In this document: positions 9,866 through 17,690 of the stretch, piece by piece
Layout: each line of letters begins with the position of its first letter
Numbering within the stretch: the stretch's first letter is position 1
DNA from: Arthrobacter sp. B2a2-09
GTDB taxonomy: Bacteria; Actinomycetota; Actinomycetes; Actinomycetales; Micrococcaceae
Length of the DNA: 64,000 nucleotides
Assembly: GCF_027587375.1 (NCBI RefSeq)
Contig: NZ_JAMXIC010000004.1
Location: 133,299-197,298 of the forward strand
Direction of reading: 5' to 3'
Notes under the pieces: generated by a model
Databases searched by the model: none
What the model saw: only the letters and a program-made list of their open reading frames with translations
What the model was told of the DNA's origin: nothing
Translations under genes and position numbers: made by a program

Positions 9866-10666
9866 CTAGCGCGTGAACGGGAGCTTGTTGAGTCGATCCC
9901 CGACGATGGCGCTGCGTTGTTCTGCGCGGCGCAATCGTTCCAGTTCGCGGTTTCGCCGCTCGCCCAACACCGCGTGCAAGTAGCCTTCCGGCGTCGTTCC
10001 GGGCGGCGGCGGTGGGGCGACGTAAGCCGCGAGTTCGGTTGCGAGGGCTGCGGCCAGGCTGGCGCGCGAGTCCGGAGCCATCCGGGAGGCCTGCTGGATG
10101 AACTGTGACGCCCGCCGCGCGGTGCCGTCCGGAACCCTGCCGATATCCGCGAGTCCCACCCATGCCTGCAGGTGCGGAGGAGCGTAGGGGAGGATTTTGG
10201 GTTCAGCAGGAACGCGCTGCCTGAGCGAATAGCTTCCGGCCACGACGTCTCCGAGCCTCTTCGACTTGTCGTTGAAGAGCGCCACGGCGATGGCCAATCC
10301 GCCGAACGTCGCGTAGATCTCCAGGAAGCCGATCAACCCTCGGATCACCGCGTGCCGGAAGCGGATGGATCCGCCGTCGTCGCGCACGATCCTGAGACCG
10401 GTAGCCAACTTGCCCAGCGAGCGGCCGCGGCTCAGCGTTTCCACCGCCACGGGCACCACGACGAAGCACAGCACCACGCTGGACAGGGCCATCGCACGGA
10501 CGGCGTCCACGTCCACATCCCGTGCCACCACGCTGAGCAGGAGCAATAGACCGAACAGCAACACAACATGAACCAGGACATCGAGCATGAGCCCGAGGGC
10601 CCTCGCCCCGAACGATGCCGGCCGCAGTTCAAGGACCACGGCCTCGCCGGTAATGATCGAACTCAA
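9866..10666 (-). CDS. RDD family membrane protein
   Basis: A 266-aa product from a TTG start: 'SSIITGEAVVLELRPASFGARALGLMLDVLVH' is the typical RDD-family beginning, with the Arg/Asp motif 'GARALGLMLDVL'. Membrane segments follow, and 'SRGRSLGKLATGLRIVRDDGG' is a family hallmark. The last ~100 residues are soluble and basic. Function is unknown; RDD proteins are suggested to transport small solutes. An upstream GTG frame would run through the divergent spoIIM-like promoter and is unlikely. RDD and SpoIIM-like genes are often neighbours in actinobacteria. Confidence 0.8.
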   Translation of the reverse strand: MSSIITGEAVVLELRPASFGARALGLMLDVLVHVVLLFGLLLLLSVVARDVDVDAVRAMALSSVVLCFVVVPVAVETLSRGRSLGKLATGLRIVRDDGGSIRFRHAVIRGLIGFLEIYATFGGLAIAVALFNDKSKRLGDVVAGSYSLRQRVPAEPKILPYAPPHLQAWVGLADIGRVPDGTARRASQFIQQASRMAPDSRASLAAALATELAAYVAPPPPPGTTPEGYLHAVLGERRNRELERLRRAEQRSAIVGDRLNKLPFTR

Positions 10667-10792
10667 GCCTGCCCCCAAGCATTGCCACTTGTCTGCGGGA
10701 CCGGACGGCTCCCGCTGGATCGAGTCTAACCGCGGCCACGGATCTGGAGCAGGGGGTGCGGGGATGGTGGGACTGTTTGGGAGGGTTGGGAT

Positions 10793-10798
10793 TAGGGT
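10793..10798 (+). promoter_or_regulatory. -10 box of leaderless promoter (SpoIIM-like gene)
   Basis: TAGGGT lies exactly six bases before the GTG at 10805, and no Shine-Dalgarno is present. Confidence 0.6.
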
Positions 10799-10804
10799 AG
10801 AGCC

Positions 10805-11797
10805 GTGGACATGGATGCCTTCTCTGTCGTGAACGGGACCAAATGGTCCCGCTTGCACGAGCTCGCGCACAAACGACGCCTTGACGGCGGTGAAGCCGAC
10901 GAGCTTCTGCGTTTGTACCAAGTGGTGTCATCACACCTGTCCCTCATCCGGTCGGTGGCCCCGGAGAGCGCACTCTCCGCATCTTTGTCGGCGGCCCTCG
11001 CCCAGGCCCGTACCCGCTTCACCGGGGCGCGGTCGAATTTCATGGAAGACCTCGCCCGCTTTTTTGTGGTGTCCCTGCCGGCCGCGTTCTACCGCTTGCG
11101 GTGGCTCACGGTCTGCTGCGGGGTTTTCTTCTGCCTTGTGGCTGCGGCCTACACGCTCTGGATCGGAACGTCCCCGGAAGCCTTGAGGGCCCTGGGAAGC
11201 AGCGACGCCGTCAAGCAATACGTCGACCATGACTTCGTTGGCTACTACTCAGAGAACCCTGCTGCGTCCTTCGCAGGCGCTGTCTGGACGAACAATGCTT
11301 GGATCGGGGCGCAGGCCGTAGCCTTGGGCATCACCGGCTTCTGGGTGCCGTACATGCTCTTCTCGAATGCACAGGGCCTGGGAGTCGCTGCGGGTGTGTT
11401 TGCCGCCACCGGCAAGATGGATGTGTTTTTCAGCTACATCCTCCCGCACGGCCTCATGGAGCTAACGGCGGTGTTCATCGCCTCCGCCGCCGGGCTCCGC
11501 ATTTTCTGGGCCATGGTTTCGCCAGGCCCGCGGCGCAGGATGCAGGCAGTCGCGGAAGAGGGGCGTTCCCTGATCACAGTGGCTCTAGGCCTGGTGCTTG
11601 TCCTGTTCGTTTCCGGACTCGTCGAGGCTTTTGTGACGCCCAGCCCGCTTCCGGTATGGGCCAAGATCCTGATCGGTTCCCTCGTTCTCGCGGCATACTG
11701 GGTCTATGCGTTGGTGTTGGGCGGACGGGCGTTCCGTGCCGGCGCCACAGGCGACCTGGACGCAAACGACGCCGGTTACCGGGAGATAGCCGCCTGA
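10805..11797 (+). CDS. Stage II sporulation protein M-like membrane protein (DUF95/SpoIIM)
   Basis: A 330-aa product with a soluble N-terminal ~85 residues, including 'LHELAHKRRLDGGEADELLRLYQ', followed by about five to six membrane segments. 'FWVPYMLFSNAQGLGVAAGVF' and 'YILPHGLMELTAVFIASAAGLRI' are typical of the SpoIIM/DUF95 family. In Bacillus SpoIIM is part of the peptidoglycan-degrading DMP engulfment complex; in non-sporulating actinobacteria its role is unknown. The GTG at 10805 is placed for a leaderless transcript; an ATG six bases downstream is possible. It is divergent from the RDD gene. Confidence 0.85.
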   Translation: MDMDAFSVVNGTKWSRLHELAHKRRLDGGEADELLRLYQVVSSHLSLIRSVAPESALSASLSAALAQARTRFTGARSNFMEDLARFFVVSLPAAFYRLRWLTVCCGVFFCLVAAAYTLWIGTSPEALRALGSSDAVKQYVDHDFVGYYSENPAASFAGAVWTNNAWIGAQAVALGITGFWVPYMLFSNAQGLGVAAGVFAATGKMDVFFSYILPHGLMELTAVFIASAAGLRIFWAMVSPGPRRRMQAVAEEGRSLITVALGLVLVLFVSGLVEAFVTPSPLPVWAKILIGSLVLAAYWVYALVLGGRAFRAGATGDLDANDAGYREIAA

Positions 11798-11943
11798 CGG
11801 CGCTCGGGCCCGGCCGCAATCCGACGTTCGCCGGGGTGGCTCATCGTCTCTCCGCGAGGGCTGACGGTAGGCTCAAAGGCAGAGAAGATTGCCAGCGGAC
11901 CGTTCCTGCTCCGGCATGTGAATCCTACGGAAGTGAAATCGAA

Positions 11944-13119
11944 GTGACCGAGAAGAGCCCGATCCCCAAAGACCCGGACGCGGATACCCACGACGACGGC
12001 GATGAGCCGGCCTTCGAATGGATGAAGCCTGCCCCCAAGTCAACGCCCGCTGACGCTCGCCCGGCACAGGCCGCTGACGCACGCCCGGCACGGGCTGCTG
12101 ACGGAGCCCAAGACTCTTCGACGAAGCGTTTGCCTGAAGAGGGCAAGCCGGGAGCTGCGTCCGCGCCAGGACAACAGCCGGAGAGCAGGGCAGACCGCAA
12201 AGCCGCTGAGGCAGCGGAAGCCGGGCCGGAACCGGCCCTCTTCGCCGAGCCCCTGCCGACGTCGGCCCTTCAGGTCCGCCCTCCGGAAGCCGAGGTGGAG
12301 CGACGCAACCACGAGCGCGAGCAGGCTGCCAACGCCAAGCCGGTGGCGCCGCGCATCTTCCAGGTCCTGCTGGCCGTTTTCTACCCAGTGGTGCTCTTGG
12401 TGCTGGCAATCCGCGCGGTGGCGAGTCCGCTGTTTTTGTGGGTGGAGTACTACCGGCCGGGATTCCCCGGCGATGGCTACGGCTTCAACGCCGATGACCG
12501 GATGACCTATGGTTCCTATGCCTTGGACTATCTCAGCAACTGGTCCGGGCCACGCTACTTGGGCGAGCTCGTCAACCAGAACGGCGAGAAGCTGTTCAAA
12601 GAGGGCGAAGTTTCCCACATGGCCGACGTCAAGACGGTGATGCTCTCCGCGTTCGGTGCCGGCGCCCTCATGATCATCATTGGCATCGTCGCAATGCTGT
12701 ACCTGCGCAAGCGAAGCACGGGCGGAATCCGCCGCGGCCTGTTTGCCGGTTCGATCGTCACCGTGGTGCTCATCCTGGGACTGGGCACGCTTGCGGCACT
12801 GGGCTGGCAGCAGTTCTTCACGGACTTCCACCACATCTTCTTCGCCAACGGCACTTGGACATTCGCGCTGGACGACACCTTGATCCGCTTGTTCCCGGGA
12901 CAGTACTGGATGGACTCCGGAATTGCGATCGGCGCTTTGGTCTCCATCACGGCCCTGCTGACCCTCATCTTCACCTGGCCTACCCGCCGTCGTCGCGGGC
13001 TCTCTCCCAAGAACGAAGCTGCTGCGGAAGGCGCCGCGAATGCGGCGGATACCGACGCGGATACCGACTCGGTGGCCCGCGCGGAGGCCGGCACGCCGGC
13101 CGGGACGCGCGAGAAGTAG
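11944..13119 (+). CDS. TIGR01906 family integral membrane protein
   Basis: A 391-aa product. The first ~135 residues are charged and low-complexity (ADARPAQAADARPARAADGAQ). Then come a membrane segment (FQVLLAVFYPVVLLVLAIRAV), an extracellular loop with 'YRPGFPGDGYGFNADDRMTYGSYALDYL', and further membrane segments ending in a basic/acidic tail. The loop motif matches the TIGR01906/DUF1461 family of unknown function. The GTG at 11944 has GGAAG upstream; the frame extends further upstream, but only as a shadow of the SpoIIM-like gene. A strong hairpin follows. Confidence 0.8.
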   Translation: MTEKSPIPKDPDADTHDDGDEPAFEWMKPAPKSTPADARPAQAADARPARAADGAQDSSTKRLPEEGKPGAASAPGQQPESRADRKAAEAAEAGPEPALFAEPLPTSALQVRPPEAEVERRNHEREQAANAKPVAPRIFQVLLAVFYPVVLLVLAIRAVASPLFLWVEYYRPGFPGDGYGFNADDRMTYGSYALDYLSNWSGPRYLGELVNQNGEKLFKEGEVSHMADVKTVMLSAFGAGALMIIIGIVAMLYLRKRSTGGIRRGLFAGSIVTVVLILGLGTLAALGWQQFFTDFHHIFFANGTWTFALDDTLIRLFPGQYWMDSGIAIGALVSITALLTLIFTWPTRRRRGLSPKNEAAAEGAANAADTDADTDSVARAEAGTPAGTREK

Positions 13120-13135
13120 CACTTCGGCAACAACG

Positions 13136-13184
13136 AAAAAGCGGTCCGCCCGGGAATATCCAATCCTAGGCGGGCCGCTTCTTT
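13136..13184. terminator. Bidirectional terminator between convergent genes
   Basis: AAGCGGTCCGCC (13139-13150) pairs with GGCGGGCCGCTT (13169-13180) around an 18-base loop. A run of A precedes and a T-rich stretch follows, so it can stop both the + gene ending at 13119 and the - gene ending at 13219. Confidence 0.85.
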
Positions 13185-13218
13185 GCGTGGGTGCCGTCCC
13201 GACCTTCCGGGCAGGTCC

Positions 13219-14865
13219 CTAGATCCAGGACGGCATCCACATACGCATGCGCCAGTCCTGATAGCTGATCACTTCTGCCGTCCACACCGGATAGAAGAAC
13301 GCCGACAACAGCACGGCAACGACCACCACAAGGCCAACCAGGTAAAGGCCGGAGCGGCGGCGCCACGGAGGAGCCTCGCTCCTACCGAGCACTCGTCCCA
13401 ATCCATAGACGAGAGCCAGCACGAGGAAGGGCTCGAAGGAAAGCGCATAGAAGTAGAACATGGTGCGCTCCGGATACATGAACCACGGCAAATACCCCGC
13501 GGCGACGCCGGCCAGGATTGCCCCTGCCCGCCAGTCGCGCCGTCCCGCCCACCAGAACAGCACCACGAAGAGCGCAATCGTGGCACCCCACCAGATCACC
13601 GGGTTGCCGACGGACAGGATCGCCGAAGTACAGTTGGGCAGATCGCAGCCGGGGGTTCCCTGCTTGGGGGACTCATAGTAGAACGACGTGGGCCGGCCCA
13701 TGACGAGCCAGGTCCACGGACTCGCCGAATACGGGTGCGGCGAGCTGAGGCCCTGGTGGAAGTTGTAAGCCTGCAAATGGTAGTAGGCAAGGGAACGCAA
13801 CGGCCCGGGAATCCAGCCCCACGTGGCGGAGGGATTCGTATCCGCCCATTGCCGGTAATAGGCGTCCTTGGAAAGGAACCAGCCGGTCCACGTCGACAAA
13901 TACACGGCTCCGGCCACCGGGATCATGGTGAAGAACGCAGGAATGCCGTCCTTGATGATCCCGGCACTGGGCCAACTCCGGATGCCGGCAATGCGCCGCG
14001 CGCTCATGTCCCAGAACACGGTCATCAAGCCGAAACCGGCCACGAAGAACAGCGCCGACCACTTGGTGCCAACCGCCAAGCCGAGGCAAACACCGGCCGC
14101 CAGCCGCCACCACCGGAATCCGAGCCACGGCCCTGAGGCGAGGTGCAACGCCGTCGGCCGGCCGTCCTTTGAGGCGCCTGCCAGCGCGGCAAGCCGTGCC
14201 GCCAGACGGCGCCGTCCGTCGTCGCGATCCATCAGGAGGGCACCAAAGGCCGCGAGCAGCCAAAACATCAGGAAGATGTCCAGCAGGGACGTCCGCGACA
14301 TGACCAAGTGGTGGCCGTCGACGGCGAGCAGCAGCCCCGCGGCCGCGCCCAGGATGTGGGAGCGGAACAGCTTCAGGGCGATCAGGGCGATCAGGAAGAT
14401 AGAGAGGGTGCCCGTCAGGGCCGCGGAAAACCTCCAGCCGAAGGAATTGTCCGAGCCAAAGAGCCACATCCCGAAGGCGATCATCCATTTCCCCACCGGG
14501 GGATGCACCACGTATTCGGGGGAGTTGAGCAGGACGTTGGGGTTGCCTGCATTGAAGGCATCGTTGGCCTTGTCCGGCCAGCTCCGCTCGTAGCCGCTGA
14601 CCAGGAGCGAGTAGGCATCCTTGACGTAGTAGGTCTCGTCGAAGACGAGGCTATGAGGGTCATCGAGGCGGACAAAACGCAGGATCCCGCCGATCACGGC
14701 CGTGATAGTGGGGATCAGCCAGAACCACAGCCGCAAGGACGGCGGATAATCCCGCCAACTTTGGATGCTGCCAATGAGCCGCGTCCGCAGGGCCTCGGCC
14801 GTGAAAGCCTCCCGGGGCCGTATCAACCAGGTTTGCGGGGCGGGGCGCACGGAGGTATCGGTCAC
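13219..14865 (-). CDS. pmt: Dolichyl-phosphate-mannose--protein mannosyltransferase (GT39)
   Basis: Transfers mannose from a polyprenyl-phosphate carrier to Ser/Thr of secreted proteins, at the membrane. The product is 548 aa with a cytoplasmic N-terminus of about 45 residues and then about ten membrane segments. The first extracellular loop carries 'RLDDPHSLVFDETYYVKDAYSLL', with the conserved Asp-Glu pair of GT39 enzymes, and later 'VVHPPVGKWMIAFGMWLFG' and 'FGWRFSAAL'. The GTG start has TAGCAT seven bases upstream and no Shine-Dalgarno, suggesting a leaderless transcript. It is divergent from rsmI, a conserved actinobacterial arrangement. Confidence 0.92.
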   Translation of the reverse strand: MTDTSVRPAPQTWLIRPREAFTAEALRTRLIGSIQSWRDYPPSLRLWFWLIPTITAVIGGILRFVRLDDPHSLVFDETYYVKDAYSLLVSGYERSWPDKANDAFNAGNPNVLLNSPEYVVHPPVGKWMIAFGMWLFGSDNSFGWRFSAALTGTLSIFLIALIALKLFRSHILGAAAGLLLAVDGHHLVMSRTSLLDIFLMFWLLAAFGALLMDRDDGRRRLAARLAALAGASKDGRPTALHLASGPWLGFRWWRLAAGVCLGLAVGTKWSALFFVAGFGLMTVFWDMSARRIAGIRSWPSAGIIKDGIPAFFTMIPVAGAVYLSTWTGWFLSKDAYYRQWADTNPSATWGWIPGPLRSLAYYHLQAYNFHQGLSSPHPYSASPWTWLVMGRPTSFYYESPKQGTPGCDLPNCTSAILSVGNPVIWWGATIALFVVLFWWAGRRDWRAGAILAGVAAGYLPWFMYPERTMFYFYALSFEPFLVLALVYGLGRVLGRSEAPPWRRRSGLYLVGLVVVVAVLLSAFFYPVWTAEVISYQDWRMRMWMPSWI

Positions 14866-14872
14866 TCAGCCC

Positions 14873-14878
14873 ATGCTA
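14873..14878 (-). promoter_or_regulatory. -10 box of leaderless promoter (protein mannosyltransferase)
   Basis: On the minus strand TAGCAT lies seven bases before the GTG at 14865, with no Shine-Dalgarno. Confidence 0.5.
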
Positions 14879-14921
14879 CCTTTTGCCTCCGATAGCTCCC
14901 TGAAAGCAGCAGCCGGGGCAT

Positions 14922-14927
14922 TAGGCT
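14922..14927 (+). promoter_or_regulatory. -10 box of leaderless promoter (rsmI)
   Basis: TAGGCT lies exactly six bases before the GTG at 14934, with no Shine-Dalgarno. Confidence 0.6.
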
Positions 14928-14933
14928 TGTTGG

Positions 14934-15857
14934 GTGACTGAACAGCTGAGCTCCCCGGATGAAACCACCGTTCCTGACTCGGCGGAGTCGCTTGAGGTGC
15001 AGGCGCTTCCCGCCCTGCCCGACGGCGTAGGCCGGATAGTGCTGGCTGCCACTCCCATCGGCAACGTCGGCGATGCCTCCAGTCGCCTCATCGAGTTGTT
15101 GCAGACGGCCGACATCGTCGCCGCGGAGGACACGCGGCGCCTGCATCGGCTGGTCCAGTCGCTCGGCATCACCGTGTCCGGCCGGGTCATCAGCTACCAC
15201 GAGCACAACGAGGCCGCCAAGACCGAGGAACTGCTGGATCACGTCCGGGCCGGCAAGACCATCATCATGGTGAGCGACGCCGGCATGCCCGCAGTGTCCG
15301 ACCCCGGCTTCCGCCTCGTGGAGGGAGCCGTGGCAGCAGGGCTGTTCGTCACCGCCTTCCCCGGCCCGTCCGCCGTGTTGACGGCCTTGGCACTGTCGGG
15401 GCTGCCCACGGACCGTTTCTGCTTCGAAGGATTCCTGCCCCGCAAGGCCGGAGAACGCAGCTCCCGGCTTGCGGACCTCGCCAACGAACGCCGGACGATG
15501 GTGTTCTTTGAGGCACCGCACCGGCTTGAGCCAATGCTCCGCGCCTTGCACGAGCGGTTCGGCGCGGACCGCCGCATCGCGGTGTGCCGCGAATTGACGA
15601 AGACCTATGAGGAAGTCATCCGGGGAACCGTGCGGGAACTGCTTGAGTGGGCTGAAAACAACGAGGTTCGCGGCGAGATTGCCGTCGTCGTGGCCGGCGC
15701 CCCCGAACAGGCGCCGGGCAAGCCTGAGGACCATGTTGCGGCGGTCAATGAACTCATTGCCAAGGGCGTCAGGCTCAAGGAAGCGGTGGCCGCAGTGGCC
15801 GAGGACGCCCGCATCAGCAAGCGCGAGCTGTACTCTGCTGTGCTCGCGGCGCGTTAG
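14934..15857 (+). CDS. rsmI: 16S rRNA (cytidine-1402-2'-O)-methyltransferase
   Basis: Methylates the ribose of C1402 in the decoding centre of 16S rRNA using S-adenosylmethionine. The 307-aa product shows 'LAATPIGNVGDASSRLIELLQTADIVAAEDTRRLHRL' and 'VISYHEHNEAAKTEELL', then 'SDAGMPAVSDPGFRLVEGA', 'FPGPSAVLTALALSGLPTDRFCFEGFLPRK' and 'FFEAPHRLE', all RsmI hallmarks. About 30 extra N-terminal residues precede the usual fold. A GTG start with an apparent leaderless promoter is shared back-to-back with the mannosyltransferase gene. Confidence 0.95.
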   Translation: MTEQLSSPDETTVPDSAESLEVQALPALPDGVGRIVLAATPIGNVGDASSRLIELLQTADIVAAEDTRRLHRLVQSLGITVSGRVISYHEHNEAAKTEELLDHVRAGKTIIMVSDAGMPAVSDPGFRLVEGAVAAGLFVTAFPGPSAVLTALALSGLPTDRFCFEGFLPRKAGERSSRLADLANERRTMVFFEAPHRLEPMLRALHERFGADRRIAVCRELTKTYEEVIRGTVRELLEWAENNEVRGEIAVVVAGAPEQAPGKPEDHVAAVNELIAKGVRLKEAVAAVAEDARISKRELYSAVLAAR

Positions 15858-16044
15858 GACGGTGCTCGCCGCTCGCTAGCTCCGGGCTCAACCGGGGCTG
15901 TGCAACTGCACAAACTCTTGCTCCCGCGGCAGTGCGCGAAGGCGTAGACACTGCTTCGCGGCGGGCAGTACCGTGACAGTAATTCCACAAAAATCAAGTG
16001 TTGGTGCATCTCTACAACATGCACCGACTGACGAAGGAGTCACT

Positions 16045-17526
16045 GTGACTGTTACCGCCGATCGCGAAAGCGAACTTCTCGCATCCGTTCCCACGGGGCT
16101 GCTCATCAACGGCCAGTGGCTGCCTGCGGCATCCGGCAAGACGTTCGACGTCGAGGATCCCGCCACGGGCAAGGTGCTCATCAGCATTTCCGACGCCGGA
16201 GCAGAGGACGGCGCCGCCGCTCTGGACGCTGCTGCCGCAGCCCAGGCCTCCTGGGCCCGCACCGCTCCCCGCGAGCGTGGCGAAATCCTGCGCCGCGCGT
16301 TCGAGCTGGTCACGGCACGCGCAGAAGACTTCGCGCTGCTCATGACCTTGGAAATGGGCAAGCCTTTGGCTGAAGCCCGCGGCGAAGTAGCTTACGGCGC
16401 CGAGTTCCTGCGCTGGTTCTCCGAGGAAGCCGTCCGCGTGAGCGGCCGCTACTCCGCAGCCCCGGACGGCAAGAACCGCATCCTGGTCCAGAAGAAGCCG
16501 GTTGGTCCCTGCCTGCTGATCACCCCGTGGAACTTCCCGCTGGCCATGGCTACCCGCAAGATTGCCCCCGCGGTTGCCGCTGGCTGCACCATGGTGCTCA
16601 AGCCCGCCAACCTGACCCCGCTGACCAGCCTGCTCTTCGCCCAGGTCATGCAGGAAGCCGGCCTCCCCGCCGGCGTGCTCAACGTCATCCAGACCTCCAC
16701 GGCAGGCGCAGTCACCGGGCCCCTCATCAAGGACCACCGCCTGCGCAAGATCTCCTTCACGGGCTCCACCGCCGTCGGGCAGTCCCTCATGCGCGAAGCA
16801 GCGGACAAGGTCCTGCGCAGCTCCATGGAACTGGGCGGCAACGCACCGTTCGTGGTCTTCGAGGACGCTGACCTGGACAAGGCCGTCGAAGGGGCCGTCG
16901 CGGCCAAGATGCGCAACATGGGCGAGGCCTGCACGGCAGCCAACCGCTTCATTGTGCACGACTCCATCGCCGATGCCTTCGCCGACAAGTTCGCTGCCAA
17001 GATCTCGGCACTCAACACTGCGCGCGGTACCGAGCCGGACTCCACGGTTGGCCCGCTAATCGATGGCAAGGCCCGCAACGGCGTGCACGCCCTCGTGTCC
17101 GACGCCGTTGCCAACGGCGCGATCGCCGTCACCGGCGGTGCCCCGGTGGACGGCCCGGGCTACTTCTACCAGCCCACCGTGCTCAAGAACGTGTCCGCGG
17201 ACGCCCGCATCCTGAAGGAAGAAATCTTCGGACCGGTTGCACCGATCATCACCTTCAAGAGCGAAGACGAAGCCATCAACCTGGCCAACAACACCGAATA
17301 CGGACTGGTCGCCTACGTCTACACCAAGGACCTGAACCGCGGACTGCGCGTCAGCGAAAAGATCGAGACCGGCATGCTCGGCCTCAACGCCGGGGTCATC
17401 TCCAACGCTGCGGCACCTTTCGGTGGCGTGAAGCAGTCCGGCCTGGGCCGAGAAGGCGGTTTCGAAGGCATCGAGGAGTACCTCACCACGCAGTACGTCG
17501 GCATCGCGGATCCTTACGCCGACTAG
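16045..17526 (+). CDS. gabD: NAD(P)-dependent succinate-semialdehyde dehydrogenase-type enzyme
   Basis: Oxidises an aldehyde, most likely succinate semialdehyde to succinate in 4-aminobutyrate breakdown; cytosolic. The 493-aa product shows the ALDH motifs 'ITPWNFPLAMATRKIAPAVAAGCTMVLKPA', 'FTGSTAVGQSLM', catalytic Glu262 in MELGGN and Cys296 in 'NMGEACTAANRF', then 'EEIFGPVAPIITF' and 'FGGVKQSGLGREGG'. The GTG at 16045 has AAGGAG five bases upstream. No other GABA-shunt gene is adjacent, so the substrate rests on family resemblance. A strong terminator follows. Confidence 0.85.
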   Translation: MTVTADRESELLASVPTGLLINGQWLPAASGKTFDVEDPATGKVLISISDAGAEDGAAALDAAAAAQASWARTAPRERGEILRRAFELVTARAEDFALLMTLEMGKPLAEARGEVAYGAEFLRWFSEEAVRVSGRYSAAPDGKNRILVQKKPVGPCLLITPWNFPLAMATRKIAPAVAAGCTMVLKPANLTPLTSLLFAQVMQEAGLPAGVLNVIQTSTAGAVTGPLIKDHRLRKISFTGSTAVGQSLMREAADKVLRSSMELGGNAPFVVFEDADLDKAVEGAVAAKMRNMGEACTAANRFIVHDSIADAFADKFAAKISALNTARGTEPDSTVGPLIDGKARNGVHALVSDAVANGAIAVTGGAPVDGPGYFYQPTVLKNVSADARILKEEIFGPVAPIITFKSEDEAINLANNTEYGLVAYVYTKDLNRGLRVSEKIETGMLGLNAGVISNAAAPFGGVKQSGLGREGGFEGIEEYLTTQYVGIADPYAD

Positions 17527-17572
17527 TAGAACTTCGGCGTACCTCTCGCAACGGGGAACTGCCGTTGAATGA

Positions 17573-17612
17573 AGGCAGGGCACCAAACCTTTGGGTTCCG
17601 GTGCCCTGCCTT
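17573..17612 (+). terminator. Terminator after succinate-semialdehyde dehydrogenase
   Basis: AGGCAGGGCACC (17573-17584) pairs perfectly with GGTGCCCTGCCT (17600-17611), followed by TT and G. Confidence 0.85.
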
Positions 17613-17624
17613 TGCCGTTCCAAG

Positions 17625-17690
17625 CCCAAGTAACTCGCAATAGATGTCGTTTTCGGCGCCCATAACGACAACAACTGCGAGCCGGTTGGG
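17625..17690. repeat. 66-bp REP-like palindromic element, copy 1
   Basis: Two arms facing each other: the left contains TAACTCGCAATAGATGTCG and TTTT, the right contains AACGACAACAACTGCGAG and GGTTGGG. The element ends directly at the stop codon of the minus-strand transglutaminase gene. A second copy of equal length and the same arm sequence lies at 33984-34049. Confidence 0.8.

Noticed and set aside
11299..11943. N-terminal extension of the TIGR01906 protein
   Set aside because: The frame is open but overlaps the SpoIIM-like gene in another frame and encodes Arg/Gly-rich shadow sequence; the GTG at 11944 has a ribosome site and starts at the family-like region.
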